The notes: generated from the letters alone by a model not told the origin. A stretch of 64,000 bases of DNA from Pyrinomonadaceae bacterium (GCA_021228405.1 JAJQRF010000011.1:93046-157045); one strand, 5' to 3'. Shown: positions 24,801-33,452, counted from the first letter of the stretch. Translations and numbers: made by a program.

Positions 24801-25671
24801 TGTAACGTTCGCCGGAGTTTTTCCGCAATGCTTTGAGAATTATCTTTTCCAGATCGAACTCGATTCTTTCGCCGTGCCTTTCCGCATTTTGCGGTTCGTT
24901 TATCTCCGATGACGGGCGAACCGCAACCGACGACGGACGAATCGGCGTTTCTTCGCAGATGATCCGCGAGGCTTCGTGCGGCAGTTTGCGTTTCAAATAA
25001 TAAGGGCGATGTCCCGTAACGAGTTCGTAAAGAATCACGCCTAAGCTGTAAACGTCCGAAGCAGGCAAAATTTCGCCGCCGCAAACCTGTTCGGGCGAAG
25101 CGTATTCAGGTGTCATCACGCGCATTTGCGTCGCCGTCGGTTCGATCTCGGTGACTTCAAGTTCGGCATCGAAAACCTTTGCGATGCCGAAATCGAGCAG
25201 TTTCGGCTTGCCGTCCGGTTTGACGAGAATATTCGACGGTTTCAGATCGCGGTGAATCACCTGAATTTCGTGCGCGGCTTGCACGGCATCGCAAATCTGC
25301 TTAAAAATCTGCAATCTTTCGTTAATGTTCAGATGTTTTTCGTCGCAAAACCGGTAAAGCGGTTTGCCTGCGATATATTCCATCACGAAATACGGCAAAC
25401 CGTCGGCGGTCGAACCGCCGCCGAGAAAATAAGCGATGTTCGGATGATTCAAAGCGGCTAAAATCTGGCGTTCGCGGCGAAAGCGTTTGAGGATCAGATC
25501 GGTGTCCATTCCGCGTTTAATTAATTTGACGGCAACTGTCTGATCGAATTCGCCGTCGGCGCGTTCCGCAAGATAAACCGCACCCATTCCGCCGCGTCCG
25601 AGTTCGCGTTTCAACTCGAAAACGCCGACACGCTGACCGATCATCGAATCCTGTTTATCTTCGTAACTCAT
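21865..25671 (-). CDS. Ser/Thr protein kinase with two TolB-like/TPR modules
   Basis: A 1268-aa protein with no obvious membrane helix. Residues about 15-305 are a complete Hanks-type kinase: GRGGMGAVY, K49 in VAVKLIK, HRDLKPSN (140-147), DFG (160-162) and the TPEYASPEQ activation segment. Residues about 328-790 and 808-1268 are two homologous modules, each a TolB-like N-terminal domain (SIAxLPxK, then RPTSSVL, then GxxIRRxGxRIRVxxQLLxV) followed by several TPR units (for example EIDPNYVLPHVGIADFYIW and its partner ELDPDYALAYTGIADFYTW). The kinase plus one such module is common in acidobacteria; duplication of the module is less usual. Ligands and targets are unknown. It is monocistronic. Confidence 0.92.
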   Translation of the reverse strand: MSYEDKQDSMIGQRVGVFELKRELGRGGMGAVYLAERADGEFDQTVAVKLIKRGMDTDLILKRFRRERQILAALNHPNIAYFLGGGSTADGLPYFVMEYIAGKPLYRFCDEKHLNINERLQIFKQICDAVQAAHEIQVIHRDLKPSNILVKPDGKPKLLDFGIAKVFDAELEVTEIEPTATQMRVMTPEYASPEQVCGGEILPASDVYSLGVILYELVTGHRPYYLKRKLPHEASRIICEETPIRPSSVAVRPSSEINEPQNAERHGERIEFDLEKIILKALRKNSGERYISAAEFAGDIDNFLEKLPVKAEFFESTAKSVSSVNETRSIAILPLKSMFFGESQSADDQYLSIGLADALVARLTNIRRIVVRPTSSVLRYAEVTANPFEAGRELGVNYILEGNFRRVGDRIRVTVQLLNVSENSTRWAEKFDENFTDVLELEDVISEKVANLLLPQLTGDEKQKLERRGTNVPAAYQAYMRGRYLQNRFTGEDLYKAVECFREAIAIDPNYVLPHVGIADFYIWASIFGHIPSNEGFPQAKTAARRALEIDDQSGESYAQLAFATLLYDWNWAEAEKLVKRSLELSPNYSFAHECYSNFLASQGRFDEAVAEIKRAEELDPLAPKAMLMTSWTLYQVRNFSKGIAKARRVREMVGDFPQVLLHLGNSLTNAGKLAEAVEVLQLAVELWKDSAMPRYMLIYALIADGKLEEAVQILNEIKELEAKGYVKPYFLGMAYAAFDEFGEAAKWFEKAIDERNEWFIWFGIEPKLDRFRKDPHYLKLLEKTNNPIYELQSRPPNSETTTGGSEKSIAVLPFKFISNVNTGSEDEYLGFGLADALTMRLSNVRRFLVRPTSSVLNLGKSDVEPFAVGKKLGVDFVVDGNIRRIGNRIRVAAQLLDVGESSTHWAMRFDEDYTDVLALEDSISDRVTRSLLPRLTGEDQRQLAKRGTSSAEAHEAYLRGRFFWSQFTPESLGKAITLFQKAVELDPDYALAYTGIADFYTWSSIYGVIPPEISLPKVFEAASRALEIDDQLAEAHAAIGLYYSCIRDWEKTEISYRRALELNPNYSLAHEWFSALLVGSGRFEEGMKEVRLAEQLDPFSLRAKTLTAWTAYQAGFFDEALTKAQEIIELDSGFAQGYLQSGNILLELGRIDEALETCQKGLELMPSTMLPVYDYCFALAAAGKIEEAREQLAKLQEAEKTQYVMPYFMAMTHLAVGEIDTAFEYLEKTVAEYSAWTNWLATEPKLKILHNDERYDDILKKVKISKL

Positions 25672-25831
25672 TTTTGGAGGTGAACTGCTTGAAACGTAGA
25701 AATTTCAGTAGTTTATTTTGTCACTAGCCGGTGATGCGGTCAATCGATTTTCGTAATTCTATGGGGAAAATGAAAACTTTTTTCGTTTTTTCATCCAATT
25801 ATTTTTCAGGCTGATACATTTTCCGAAATTC

Positions 25832-25851
25832 TTGCGCGTTTAGAATTGAGC
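25832..25851 (+). promoter_or_regulatory. Upstream block shared with the next gene, copy 1
   Basis: TTGCGCGTTTAGAATTGAGC lies 36 bases before the ATG at 25887 and matches 17 of 20 positions in the block at 26522-26541. TAGAAT within it could be a -10 box. It may mark a common promoter type or regulator site. Confidence 0.35.
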
Positions 25852-25886
25852 GGCTGAAAATCCGCAATTATGAAAGGAGCGCATTT

Positions 25887-26369
25887 ATGAAATTTATATC
25901 ATTTTTATTCTTATTTTTATTCCTGGCAGTAAGCCAAACATTTGCCCAGAAAGTCCCTGCCGAGCTCGTCGGTGAATGGCACAACGGAAGCGTTTCGATG
26001 TTGCAGGACAAAAATCTGACGACCGGACAAACGACCGCTTCAAACGGTTCGACGTTTACCTATAAATTTTCGGCAAACGGAAATTTTGAATATATCGGCT
26101 ATATGAAATCGACGATGTATGGCTGCACGACCGATCTTTTCAACGACAAACGCGGCAAGGTCGAGATCGACGGCGACCAGATCACGTTCATCCCGTCGAA
26201 AAACTACTGGAAAAATACTTACAGTTGTTCGCCGAAATCGAACAAGGAAAGAAATTACACGTTGGAACGTGAAACTTACACGTGGAGCACGAAAACCGAC
26301 GAATACGAAAAGGAATATATTTGTCTGGCAAATGCCAAAGGCGAAACCTGCTTCCGCCGAGAAGAGTAA
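25887..26369 (+). CDS. Small secreted protein, lipocalin-like
   Basis: A 160-aa exported protein with signal peptide ending at TFAQ (residue ~20). The mature domain opens with LVGEWHNGSVSML and has FTYKFSANGNFEYIGYM, a layout typical of small lipocalin-like beta barrels (LxGxW then alternating strands). Four cysteines (YGCTTDL, YSCSPK, YICLANA, ETCFRRE) could form two disulfides. Ligand unknown. A GGAG ribosome site precedes the ATG at 25887, and a perfect terminator follows. Confidence 0.7.
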   Translation: MKFISFLFLFLFLAVSQTFAQKVPAELVGEWHNGSVSMLQDKNLTTGQTTASNGSTFTYKFSANGNFEYIGYMKSTMYGCTTDLFNDKRGKVEIDGDQITFIPSKNYWKNTYSCSPKSNKERNYTLERETYTWSTKTDEYEKEYICLANAKGETCFRREE

Positions 26370-26397
26370 TTTTTGATTTTTCGTCCTCTTTCCGTTC

Positions 26398-26424
26398 GGG
26401 CAAATCGAAAGATTTGCCCTTTTT
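26398..26424 (+). terminator. Rho-independent terminator
   Basis: GGGCAAATC, GAAA tetraloop, GATTTGCCC, then TTTTTATT: a perfect 9-bp stem with U tail, 28 bases after the lipocalin-like gene. Confidence 0.95.
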
Positions 26425-26521
26425 ATTGCTCGCTATTCGAGCATAAGTCCACACTAAACAATTAAAGAATCGATCTAAAGAATGAATCTTTATCTGTTTT
26501 TTGAGACTTTTTTTAATTTTA

Positions 26522-26541
26522 TTGCGCGTTAGAAATTGAGC
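26522..26541 (+). promoter_or_regulatory. Upstream block shared with the previous gene, copy 2
   Basis: TTGCGCGTTAGAAATTGAGC, 43 bases before the ATG at 26584, is nearly identical to 25832-25851. The two flanked genes both encode exported proteins. Confidence 0.35.
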
Positions 26542-26583
26542 CGAAAATTATTTCGGCAAAACTATTTTGAGGATTTCGATTTT

Positions 26584-28938
26584 ATGAAAAGAGCGGTGTT
26601 TCCGAACAAATTTTTAACATTTCTGTTTTGTCTGAGTTTATTTAACGGCGTTTCGGTTTTCGCGCAAAAACGTCCCGCTGCAAAAACAAATCAGCCTGTT
26701 TCGACAAAACAAACAGGAAAAAGATGCGCGGGCGGCTGGAGCGGAATCGTCACGTATAAAAAGACTCTCAAGGATTCGCTCGAATCGGACGAACCCGGAA
26801 TCCGTAAAAACATCGACCGCATCAAGCATAAAACTTCGCGCGATTACAATTACACGGGTCGCGCCGTCGTTGACGGAACAAATCCGCAAAATCCCGCCGT
26901 CAGCACAAACGTAAATTTTACCGACAACGATCTGAATTGGGGACAGGAAAAAGTTTGGGATTCGTGCGGTTCGCGCGAAAGCGGACATTGGTTCATCATC
27001 GAAGGAACCGACGACCGCCAAACGCAGGCGCAAGCAAGCGGTTCGGCGGAATCTTTTAATTTGAGCGTCGATGAAGCAAGCGGAAATTATGCTTTCAGTT
27101 TGCAGTTTCCCGATGCGAAAGGCGTTTACAAACGCGAACAGCACGTCAAACGCAGCGGTCACTGCCAGCCGAGAAACAATGAGCCTCTCGATAAATCGGA
27201 CAACGAACCGACCAAGATCAACGGCGAAAGTCTTTCCATCGATTCGCAAAAGGTCGATCCCGAAAATCCCGACGTTTTGACGGGAACGAAAGTTTGGGGC
27301 GACGACGGAAAAGGTGCTGTCCGAACTTTTATTTATGAAGTTTCGTGGCATTTTACGCGCTGTCCGGGAAAACTTTTGATTACCGATCTGAAATTCGAGC
27401 ATCCCGATTTTCCTGATTTTGAAAACTGGAAAGAGATCGAAAATCCGAAAGGCACGATCGACGGAAACCGAATAAAAGTCAAGGCGAAAGTTTTGAATAT
27501 GACGGCGGAAACGAAATACGCCGAGCTGAAAATCGCCGAAACCTACAAAGGCGACAAATACAACGGCGCACGTCCTGACGAACCTTTGCCCGAAGCCGAA
27601 TCTTCTTTCCGCATCGACGCGGGCGAAGAAAAGGAATTTGAATTTATCTGGGATTCGGAAGGTCAGGCGTGGTTTGACGACGGTCGTCCGCATCTTTTCC
27701 ACCGCATCAAAGCCGAACTCGCGGAAAACGGGCAGAAAAAAGACGAAAAGGAAAAACCTTTAAATATCGCCCCGAAACCGTTGGTGTTGGTTCACGGCGT
27801 TTATTCCGATCACACGATTTGGGAGCCGCTTTATCAAAATCTTCTGACGCTGAATCACAGTTATCAATGGAAAGCTTACGCCGTCGGTGCCGAACCGCAA
27901 TTCGGCGTGATGCGGATGGGCAAATGGAACGGAAGCGATGCCAGCTTCAATTCCGTTTACGATAACGCCGATCAGCTTGCGAAATACATAAAACACGCGC
28001 AGGAAGATGCGAATGCGTGGCACGTCGATCTGGTTGCACATTCGACCGGCGGACTCGTGGCGCGGCTTTATCTGCATAAATCGATGCCTGTCAGTCCCGA
28101 TGCGCGTCCGTTGGTAAAACATTTAACGATGCTCGGAACTCCGAACGGCGGCGTTCCCTGCGCCGATGTATTTGTCGGAAAGCTCGGAATGTTTCAAACC
28201 GAACGCTCTTTGCGCGAACTGACCAACGACGAAATGCTTCGTTTCAATCAATTCGTTGTCAATACGGGTGGCACGAAATTTTCGGCATTGGTCGGCAATT
28301 CCGTTCCCGTCATTTGCGGCGGTTTTGAATGGAACGACAGTTTTGTGACGGTCAAATCCGCCAAATTCGGCGTTGAAGATTTTGCATATTCAAACGATCT
28401 GAACTGGCAATTGGTTGATGCGAAAAATTTCGGTAATTTCGTCAAACCGCACATCGTGAGCGGACCGAAAGGAACTTATCCTTTCCCCGTCAAATCCGAT
28501 CCGAACGACTTTGACCGTTGGAAAATGAACGGAAGTTTTTACGGTAATCTTAACGATAACTTTGCAAATGTTTCGTTGACGGACGAAGCGACGCAAAATC
28601 CGCAGAATTTCAGTAAAGAATTGAAGCTTGCGCCGAATCAAAGTCTTGAAATCGAAATTCCCGTCGAAGCGGCGGCAAATCTCGGCGTGACATTCGTGGC
28701 GGCGAAAAACATTTCGGTTTCGTTGATAAACGATAAAGGAATCGCCGTCAGCAAAAATTTATCGACCTCGGAGTTTGCCGCATCGCCGTTTCGGATGGTT
28801 TTTACCAACAAACCTGTCGTAAAATCCGTGTGGAAATTGCGCATCGAAAATTCTTCGGCAACGGAAGAAAAATTTGCCGCTTTCGCGTGGTCGGCAAGCG
28901 ATCTGAAAACTATAAATAAATCTTTGGTCGGTGAATAA
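26584..28938 (+). CDS. Secreted lipase-like alpha/beta hydrolase
   Basis: A 784-aa exported protein; the ATG at 26584 gives a signal peptide (KFLTFLFCLSLFNGVSVFAQ). Residues about 50-400 form a large strand-rich N-terminal region without recognised motif. Residues about 395-620 are an alpha/beta hydrolase: LVLVHGVYSDHTIWEPL (oxyanion region) and the nucleophile elbow LVAHSTGGLVARLYLHK, a form typical of triacylglycerol lipases and PGAP1-like esterases. The C-terminus (about 690-784) resembles a beta-sandwich (SLEIEIPVEAAANLGVTF). Predicted to act on lipids or esters outside the inner membrane. The AhpD-like gene follows at once. Confidence 0.78.
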   Translation: MKRAVFPNKFLTFLFCLSLFNGVSVFAQKRPAAKTNQPVSTKQTGKRCAGGWSGIVTYKKTLKDSLESDEPGIRKNIDRIKHKTSRDYNYTGRAVVDGTNPQNPAVSTNVNFTDNDLNWGQEKVWDSCGSRESGHWFIIEGTDDRQTQAQASGSAESFNLSVDEASGNYAFSLQFPDAKGVYKREQHVKRSGHCQPRNNEPLDKSDNEPTKINGESLSIDSQKVDPENPDVLTGTKVWGDDGKGAVRTFIYEVSWHFTRCPGKLLITDLKFEHPDFPDFENWKEIENPKGTIDGNRIKVKAKVLNMTAETKYAELKIAETYKGDKYNGARPDEPLPEAESSFRIDAGEEKEFEFIWDSEGQAWFDDGRPHLFHRIKAELAENGQKKDEKEKPLNIAPKPLVLVHGVYSDHTIWEPLYQNLLTLNHSYQWKAYAVGAEPQFGVMRMGKWNGSDASFNSVYDNADQLAKYIKHAQEDANAWHVDLVAHSTGGLVARLYLHKSMPVSPDARPLVKHLTMLGTPNGGVPCADVFVGKLGMFQTERSLRELTNDEMLRFNQFVVNTGGTKFSALVGNSVPVICGGFEWNDSFVTVKSAKFGVEDFAYSNDLNWQLVDAKNFGNFVKPHIVSGPKGTYPFPVKSDPNDFDRWKMNGSFYGNLNDNFANVSLTDEATQNPQNFSKELKLAPNQSLEIEIPVEAAANLGVTFVAAKNISVSLINDKGIAVSKNLSTSEFAASPFRMVFTNKPVVKSVWKLRIENSSATEEKFAAFAWSASDLKTINKSLVGE

Positions 28939-28942
28939 ATTT

Positions 28943-29488
28943 ATGAGATTAGAACCAATCAAAAAACCTTCGGGAATTTTTCTAAAAATCGCCTATTTCG
29001 TCAGCAAACAGCAATTCGGCAAAGTCTTAACGCCGATGAAGGTCATTTATGCGCGAAAACCTCAACTGCTGAATTTCGCAATGAAGATCGCGAAATTTGA
29101 AGACAAGCAGAATTCGCTTTCGACGGATTTGCGCATTTTCATAAAATACGCCGCCGCCGCGCAAAACGGCTGTTTATTCTGCACCGACATTGCGCTTGCC
29201 AAAGCCGTTAAAGAGAAAATCGGAACGGAAAAATTTACGGCTTTGCTCGACGAAACGAAGCACGATTCATTCACCGAAAAAGAACGCGCCGTTTTCAATT
29301 TCATCAGGGAATATGCGGAAACGAAAAAGACGAGCGACGAAGTTTTTAAGGCTTTGCAAAAGAATTTTTCGGAAACCGAGATCGTCGAAATCCTCGCGCT
29401 CAATGCTTTCGAGCAATTCTACAACGCAATGACGATTCCGCTTCAGATCGAATCCGACGAGCTTGAGAAACTCGCGGCAGAAAAATAA
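28943..29488 (+). CDS. Carboxymuconolactone decarboxylase / AhpD-like protein
   Basis: A 181-aa all-helical protein with the CxxC motif of AhpD-like thiol peroxidase partners (NGCLFCTDIALAKAV, around residue 78), followed by KERAVFNFIREYAE and EIVEILALNAFEQFYNAM. This supports a redox-active member of the CMD superfamily rather than a true decarboxylase. The ATG at 28943 is preferred over the overlapping GTG at 28931. It abuts the lipase-like gene and may be co-transcribed. Confidence 0.82.
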   Translation: MRLEPIKKPSGIFLKIAYFVSKQQFGKVLTPMKVIYARKPQLLNFAMKIAKFEDKQNSLSTDLRIFIKYAAAAQNGCLFCTDIALAKAVKEKIGTEKFTALLDETKHDSFTEKERAVFNFIREYAETKKTSDEVFKALQKNFSETEIVEILALNAFEQFYNAMTIPLQIESDELEKLAAEK

Positions 29489-29492
29489 GAAG

Positions 29493-29583
29493 ATTTTGCC
29501 CACGAAACACACGAAAAGCACGAAAAAAGGCAAAAACAATTTGTCTTATTTTTCGTTTCTTTCGTGTATTTCGTGGGCAAAAT
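29493..29583. repeat. CACGAAA-type palindrome, copy 1
   Basis: ATTTTGCCCACGAAA begins the left arm, and the right arm ends TTTCGTGGGCAAAAT; arms of about 35 nt pair with four mismatches. Each arm is built from CACGAAA-like 9-mers. The right arm is the exact reverse complement of the first 35 nt of the copy at 31266, so the two copies are inverted relative to each other. Confidence 0.88.
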
Positions 29584-29585
29584 CT

Positions 29586-30119
29586 TTATAAAAAATCTGT
29601 AACTTTTCCCGTTTTCACGAAAGTTCCCGCCATATCGGTGAGCGTGTGGCTTGCCGCGCCGAGCCATAGACCTGCGAAAAGCCAGATAAAGACGTGTTCG
29701 CCGAAATTAGCGCGGGCAACTTCGCCGATTCCGCTCCAGGCTTTTGTAAATTCGATCAAACGCGGCAAATCGCCGCCCGTATAAGCGGCGTAAACGTATG
29801 CGCCGAGAAACGAAAGCAGTGTCAGCACGCCCATAAAATAAACGACGCGCAGAAACGTGCCGAAAACCAATCCGTGCGACCAGCGCGAACGATGTTTGAA
29901 AAACGCCTGATACGGATACCAGAGCGATTTGAAAATTCCCCAACGCACGTATTGCTTGCTCATCGTGTCGAGATCGGGACCGAACATCAAACCGCCGATC
30001 AGAAACGCGACCGCCACCAAAACCGAATTCGGGACGCTTTCGGTAAATTTCCAGGTTGCCGCAAAAACAGGCGCGGCGAAAAAAAATGTAACTGCGTCGT
30101 GTGTTTTCCCTGAAGGCAT
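29586..30119 (-). CDS. DUF2227 putative metal-binding membrane protein
   Basis: A 177-aa integral membrane protein with about four helices (for example SVLVAVAFLIGGLMF and VYFMGVLTLLSFLGAYVYA). Short His/Asp motifs at membrane ends (SGKTHDAV at the N-terminus, GPDLDTMSKQYVRWG, HRSRWSHGL, ASHTLTDM) match the DUF2227 family, which is annotated as putative metal-binding and resembles YdjM-like membrane hydrolases. Function is not known. It starts next to a divergent promoter region shared with the prenyltransferase gene. Confidence 0.82.
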   Translation of the reverse strand: MPSGKTHDAVTFFFAAPVFAATWKFTESVPNSVLVAVAFLIGGLMFGPDLDTMSKQYVRWGIFKSLWYPYQAFFKHRSRWSHGLVFGTFLRVVYFMGVLTLLSFLGAYVYAAYTGGDLPRLIEFTKAWSGIGEVARANFGEHVFIWLFAGLWLGAASHTLTDMAGTFVKTGKVTDFL

Positions 30120-30282
30120 AATTCGATTTTGGATTTAGGATTGCGGATTTCGGATTTGCGACAATTCGCGACAAATCATTTTAACCAAAAGTTTCGTAAT
30201 TTCAAATCTATTTGCAAAATGCGATTCTCTGTTTCGGTTGCTTGGCAAATTGCCTCGATAAATGCCGAAATAGTTTGTTTTT

Positions 30283-30291
30283 GCTACAATT
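30283..30291 (+). promoter_or_regulatory. Extended -10 promoter of the prenyltransferase gene
   Basis: TGCTACAAT, 97 bases before the ATG at 30388, identical to the element at 15652-15660. The interval between the divergent genes also has GATTTTGG-type direct repeats at 30125-30160 and inverted versions (CAAATCC) at 30353-30382. Confidence 0.45.
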
Positions 30292-30387
30292 TTCGTTTGG
30301 CAAAATATTTGCTTTTCTTGTCGATTGCATTTGTGAATTCGGGTTTTCGTCAAATCCCAAATCCGAACTCCCAAATCCCAAATTGAA

Positions 30388-31263
30388 ATGAATTCTTTCT
30401 GGCAAAAATTAAAAACGACGCTCGCAATGATAAAGTTCGAGCATACTTTGTTCGCGCTTCCGTTTGCGTTTCTCGGTGCGGTGATGGCGGCGGACGGGTT
30501 GCCGACGCTTTCGCAGGTTCTCTGGATCACGGTTGCGATGTTCGGCGCGCGGTCGGCGGCGATGACCTTTAACCGCATTATCGACCGCAATTTCGACGCG
30601 GCAAATCCGCGCACGGCTAATCGTGAATTGCCGTCGGGCAAGCTTTCCGTTTCGTTCGCGTGGGCGTTCTTTTTCGTGTCGGTCGCGCTGTTTGAAGTCG
30701 CGGCTTATATGCTAAATTGGCTGACGTTTGCGCTTTCGCCCGTCGCGCTTCTGAGCGTTCTCGGTTATTCATACGCGAAAAGATTTACGAGCCTGGCGCA
30801 TTTGATTCTCGGTTGGGCGTTGGCGATTTCGCCGACGGCGGCGTGGATCGCGGTGCGCGGCGCGATCGATTCGGAAGTTCCGCTTCTGCTTTCCCTGCTC
30901 GTGATGATGTGGACGGCGGGTTTCGACGTTTTATATGCCTGTCAGGATTTTGAATACGACAAAAAAGCCGGACTTCGTTCGATTCCGGCGCGTTTCGGCA
31001 TCAAGGGCGCGATGATGATCGCCCGTCTTTTTCACGTTCAGGCGTTTATCGTTTTGATGTTTTTATATCTCGTTACCGATCTGGGCTGGCTCGCTTTTCT
31101 CGGCGTGGTCGCGGTCGGCGCGTTGATGATCTATCAGCATACGCTCGTCAAACCGAACGATCTTTCCAAAATGAACGCCGCTTTTTTCACGACGAACGCT
31201 TTCGTCAGCGTCATTTTATTCATTACTTTCGGCGGAGCGGTTTTTCTCGCAAAATTAAATTAA
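30388..31263 (+). CDS. mqnP: UbiA-type polyprenyltransferase (menaquinone synthesis)
   Basis: Integral membrane prenyltransferase, 291 aa with about eight helices. Both Asp-rich motifs are present: [15 protein letters not shown] (first, binding polyprenyl diphosphate) and [18 protein letters not shown] (second). The family includes UbiA, MenA and MqnP. mqnE 9 kb downstream shows that this organism uses the futalosine pathway, which makes MqnP the likeliest assignment; that is inference. It is flanked, together with the DUF2227 gene, by two inverted copies of a palindrome. Confidence 0.85.
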   Translation: MNSFWQKLKTTLAMIKFEHTLFALPFAFLGAVMAADGLPTLSQVLWITVAMFGARSAAMTFNRIIDRNFDAANPRTANRELPSGKLSVSFAWAFFFVSVALFEVAAYMLNWLTFALSPVALLSVLGYSYAKRFTSLAHLILGWALAISPTAAWIAVRGAIDSEVPLLLSLLVMMWTAGFDVLYACQDFEYDKKAGLRSIPARFGIKGAMMIARLFHVQAFIVLMFLYLVTDLGWLAFLGVVAVGALMIYQHTLVKPNDLSKMNAAFFTTNAFVSVILFITFGGAVFLAKLN

Positions 31264-31265
31264 GA

Positions 31266-31355
31266 ATTTTGCCCACGAAATACACGAAAGAAACGAAAAA
31301 GAACATAAAATTATTTTGCTTTTTTTCGTGCTTTTCGTGTATTTCGTGGGCAAAT
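31266..31355. repeat. CACGAAA-type palindrome, copy 2 (inverted)
   Basis: Same element as 29493-29583, read in the opposite orientation, directly after the prenyltransferase gene. The two copies bracket a ~1.7-kb segment with the divergent DUF2227 and prenyltransferase genes. Confidence 0.88.
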
Positions 31356-31365
31356 CTTCTTAAAA

Positions 31366-33309
31366 TCAATGTGCCAGTTCGCGGATTTGATTAAGAATCG
31401 GCGGAATTGCAAATTCCTTCGTCTGCGCCAGATCGCCGATCATTTCTTCCGCCGCGAGGCTGTTGAGCGGGCGCGAATAGAAGAATCCCTGACAATATCC
31501 GCATTGAATCTCGCGCAGGAAATCGAGTTGTTCGGCGGTTTCCACGCCTTCGGCGACGACTTCCATTCCGAGATTGTAGGCGAGATTGATGATCGTCTGC
31601 ACGATTTCGCCGTTTTCCTTTTCCGCGCCGATGCGGTTGATGAACGAGCGGTCAACCTTGAGCGTGTCGATCGGGAAATGATGCAGATAACTGAGTGATG
31701 AATAACCCGTTCCGAAATCGTCGATCGAAACGCGGATGCCCATTTCACGCAGTTGCTTGACGGTTTCGGCGGCTTGCTCGGCGTTGTTCATAATCACGCT
31801 TTCCGTGATTTCGAGCTTGAGATTATGCGCCTCGAAACGCGTTTCATACAAAATATGCTCGATCTGCATTATCAAATCCTTCTGCTCCAGCTGACGCGCC
31901 GAAAGATTGACGCTCACGATAAGCGGTTCGGCGAGATTATATTTATCCTGCCATTCGCGCATCTGGCGGCACGACTCGAACAAAACCCATTGACCGATGT
32001 AAAGAATCAAACCCGTTTCCTCGGCGACGGGAATAAATTCGTTCGGCGGAACCATTCCGCGTTCGGGATGATTCCAGCGAATCAGCGATTCAAAACCGAT
32101 CATCACTTCCGAATCGAGCGAAATTATCGGCTGATAATGAAGCACGAATTCGCGGCGTTCGATGGCGCGGCGCAGATCGATCTCGAGTTGCAGTTGCGAA
32201 ACCGCGCCGGCGTGCACCTGCGGGTCGAAAATCTCGAAACGCGCCTTGCCTTTCGTTTTCGCCCGATACATCGCCATATCCGCATCGCGCACGAGATCGT
32301 CGGGCGTATCGTAAGTGTTCGTGCCGAGGACGATTCCGATGCTCGCGCTCGAATAAATTTCCTGCCCGCCGATGGCGATCGGTTGCTGTAATTCCATCTG
32401 AATACGGTCGGCGATTTGTTCGACAAGCTGTTGGTCGGTGACGGATTCGAGCAAAACGACAAATTCATCGCCGCCGAGCCGCGCGACCATATCCGAAGGA
32501 CGCACAATCTTCTGCAATTTCTCCGTGATGCTCAAAAGCAGTTCGTCGCCCGCCTGATGTCCCATACTGTCATTAATGGTTTTGAAGCGGTCGAGATCGA
32601 TGAAAAGTGTCGCGAAACCGTAAGTTTTGCTATGTCTTTTCCGCTCGATCGAACGCGCCAGACGGGTCATCAAACATTTGCGGTTGGGCAAACCCGTCAG
32701 CGCATCGTGAACCGCATCGTGTTCGAGCTTGGCTTCAGCGATCTTGCGTTCGTCGATGTCGGTCAGCGAACCCGCGATGCGGAGGGCTTTGCCGTTTTCG
32801 TCCTTGACCGCCAAACCGCGAATCAAAACCCAGCGATATTCGTCCTTACCGTGCAAAACGCGGTGTTCGTTCTCAAAATGATGCGTTTCGCCGAGCAGAT
32901 GCGAGTTGAGTTCGTCGATCACGTTTTCCTTGTCTTCGGGATGAATGCGCTCAAACCAGCAATTCCGGCAGGGCTTTTTCCCTTCTTCGGGCGAAACGCC
33001 CATAATTTCCATCCAGCGCGGCGAATAATAAGTTTCTTCCGTGACCAAATCCCAATCCCACAAACCGTCGTTCGCGCCCTGCGCCGCAAGCACGTAACGC
33101 GCTTCGCTTTTCCGCAATTGCTCGTAAACTTCCTGCATTTCCTGCGAGGAAATTTGCAGTGAACGTTCGAGCAGATAGCGTTCCTGATCGTTTTCCGTGT
33201 AGAAACGGTCAACCCGGTTCAAAAATTCGCGCCATTGCTCCAAGGTCGGCGGAGTCTGCGCGTCCGTCCCGCATTTTTTAAGCTGTCTTTTTAACAATGA
33301 ATGAAGCAT
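31366..33309 (-). CDS. PAS-GGDEF-EAL cyclic-di-GMP protein
   Basis: A 647-aa cytoplasmic protein. After a helical N-terminus (1-65), residues about 70-190 are a PAS/PAC domain (ANDGLWDWDLVTEETYYS, FERIHPEDK, GSLTDIDERK). Residues about 200-365 are a GGDEF domain with intact LGGDEFVVL (synthesis of c-di-GMP from GTP). Residues about 380-635 are an EAL domain, written ESLIRW at the signature, with DDFGTGYSSLSYL and KVDRSFI, so it may also hydrolyse c-di-GMP. CRNC in the PAS domain could bind metal or sense redox. It is transcribed towards the palindrome and follows the FIST gene on the same strand. Confidence 0.93.
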   Translation of the reverse strand: MLHSLLKRQLKKCGTDAQTPPTLEQWREFLNRVDRFYTENDQERYLLERSLQISSQEMQEVYEQLRKSEARYVLAAQGANDGLWDWDLVTEETYYSPRWMEIMGVSPEEGKKPCRNCWFERIHPEDKENVIDELNSHLLGETHHFENEHRVLHGKDEYRWVLIRGLAVKDENGKALRIAGSLTDIDERKIAEAKLEHDAVHDALTGLPNRKCLMTRLARSIERKRHSKTYGFATLFIDLDRFKTINDSMGHQAGDELLLSITEKLQKIVRPSDMVARLGGDEFVVLLESVTDQQLVEQIADRIQMELQQPIAIGGQEIYSSASIGIVLGTNTYDTPDDLVRDADMAMYRAKTKGKARFEIFDPQVHAGAVSQLQLEIDLRRAIERREFVLHYQPIISLDSEVMIGFESLIRWNHPERGMVPPNEFIPVAEETGLILYIGQWVLFESCRQMREWQDKYNLAEPLIVSVNLSARQLEQKDLIMQIEHILYETRFEAHNLKLEITESVIMNNAEQAAETVKQLREMGIRVSIDDFGTGYSSLSYLHHFPIDTLKVDRSFINRIGAEKENGEIVQTIINLAYNLGMEVVAEGVETAEQLDFLREIQCGYCQGFFYSRPLNSLAAEEMIGDLAQTKEFAIPPILNQIRELAH

Positions 33310-33362
33310 ATTTTACATTTTCGGACTTGCCCGATTTCATTCTGATTTTTTGTTGTGAAAAC

Positions 33363-33450
33363 GAACGCGGATTGGGCGAATCAAGCTGATTAACCGAATT
33401 TTCATAAAATGTATCCGCGATCATCCGCGAATCTGCCCGAATCCGCGTTC
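33363..33450. repeat. AACGCGGATT-type palindrome
   Basis: GAACGCGGATT (33363-33373) pairs with AATCCGCGTTC (33440-33450); inside lie GGGC/GCCC and more CCGCGA repeats. It fills the gap between the FIST and GGDEF-EAL genes. Confidence 0.75.
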
Positions 33451-33452
33451 TG

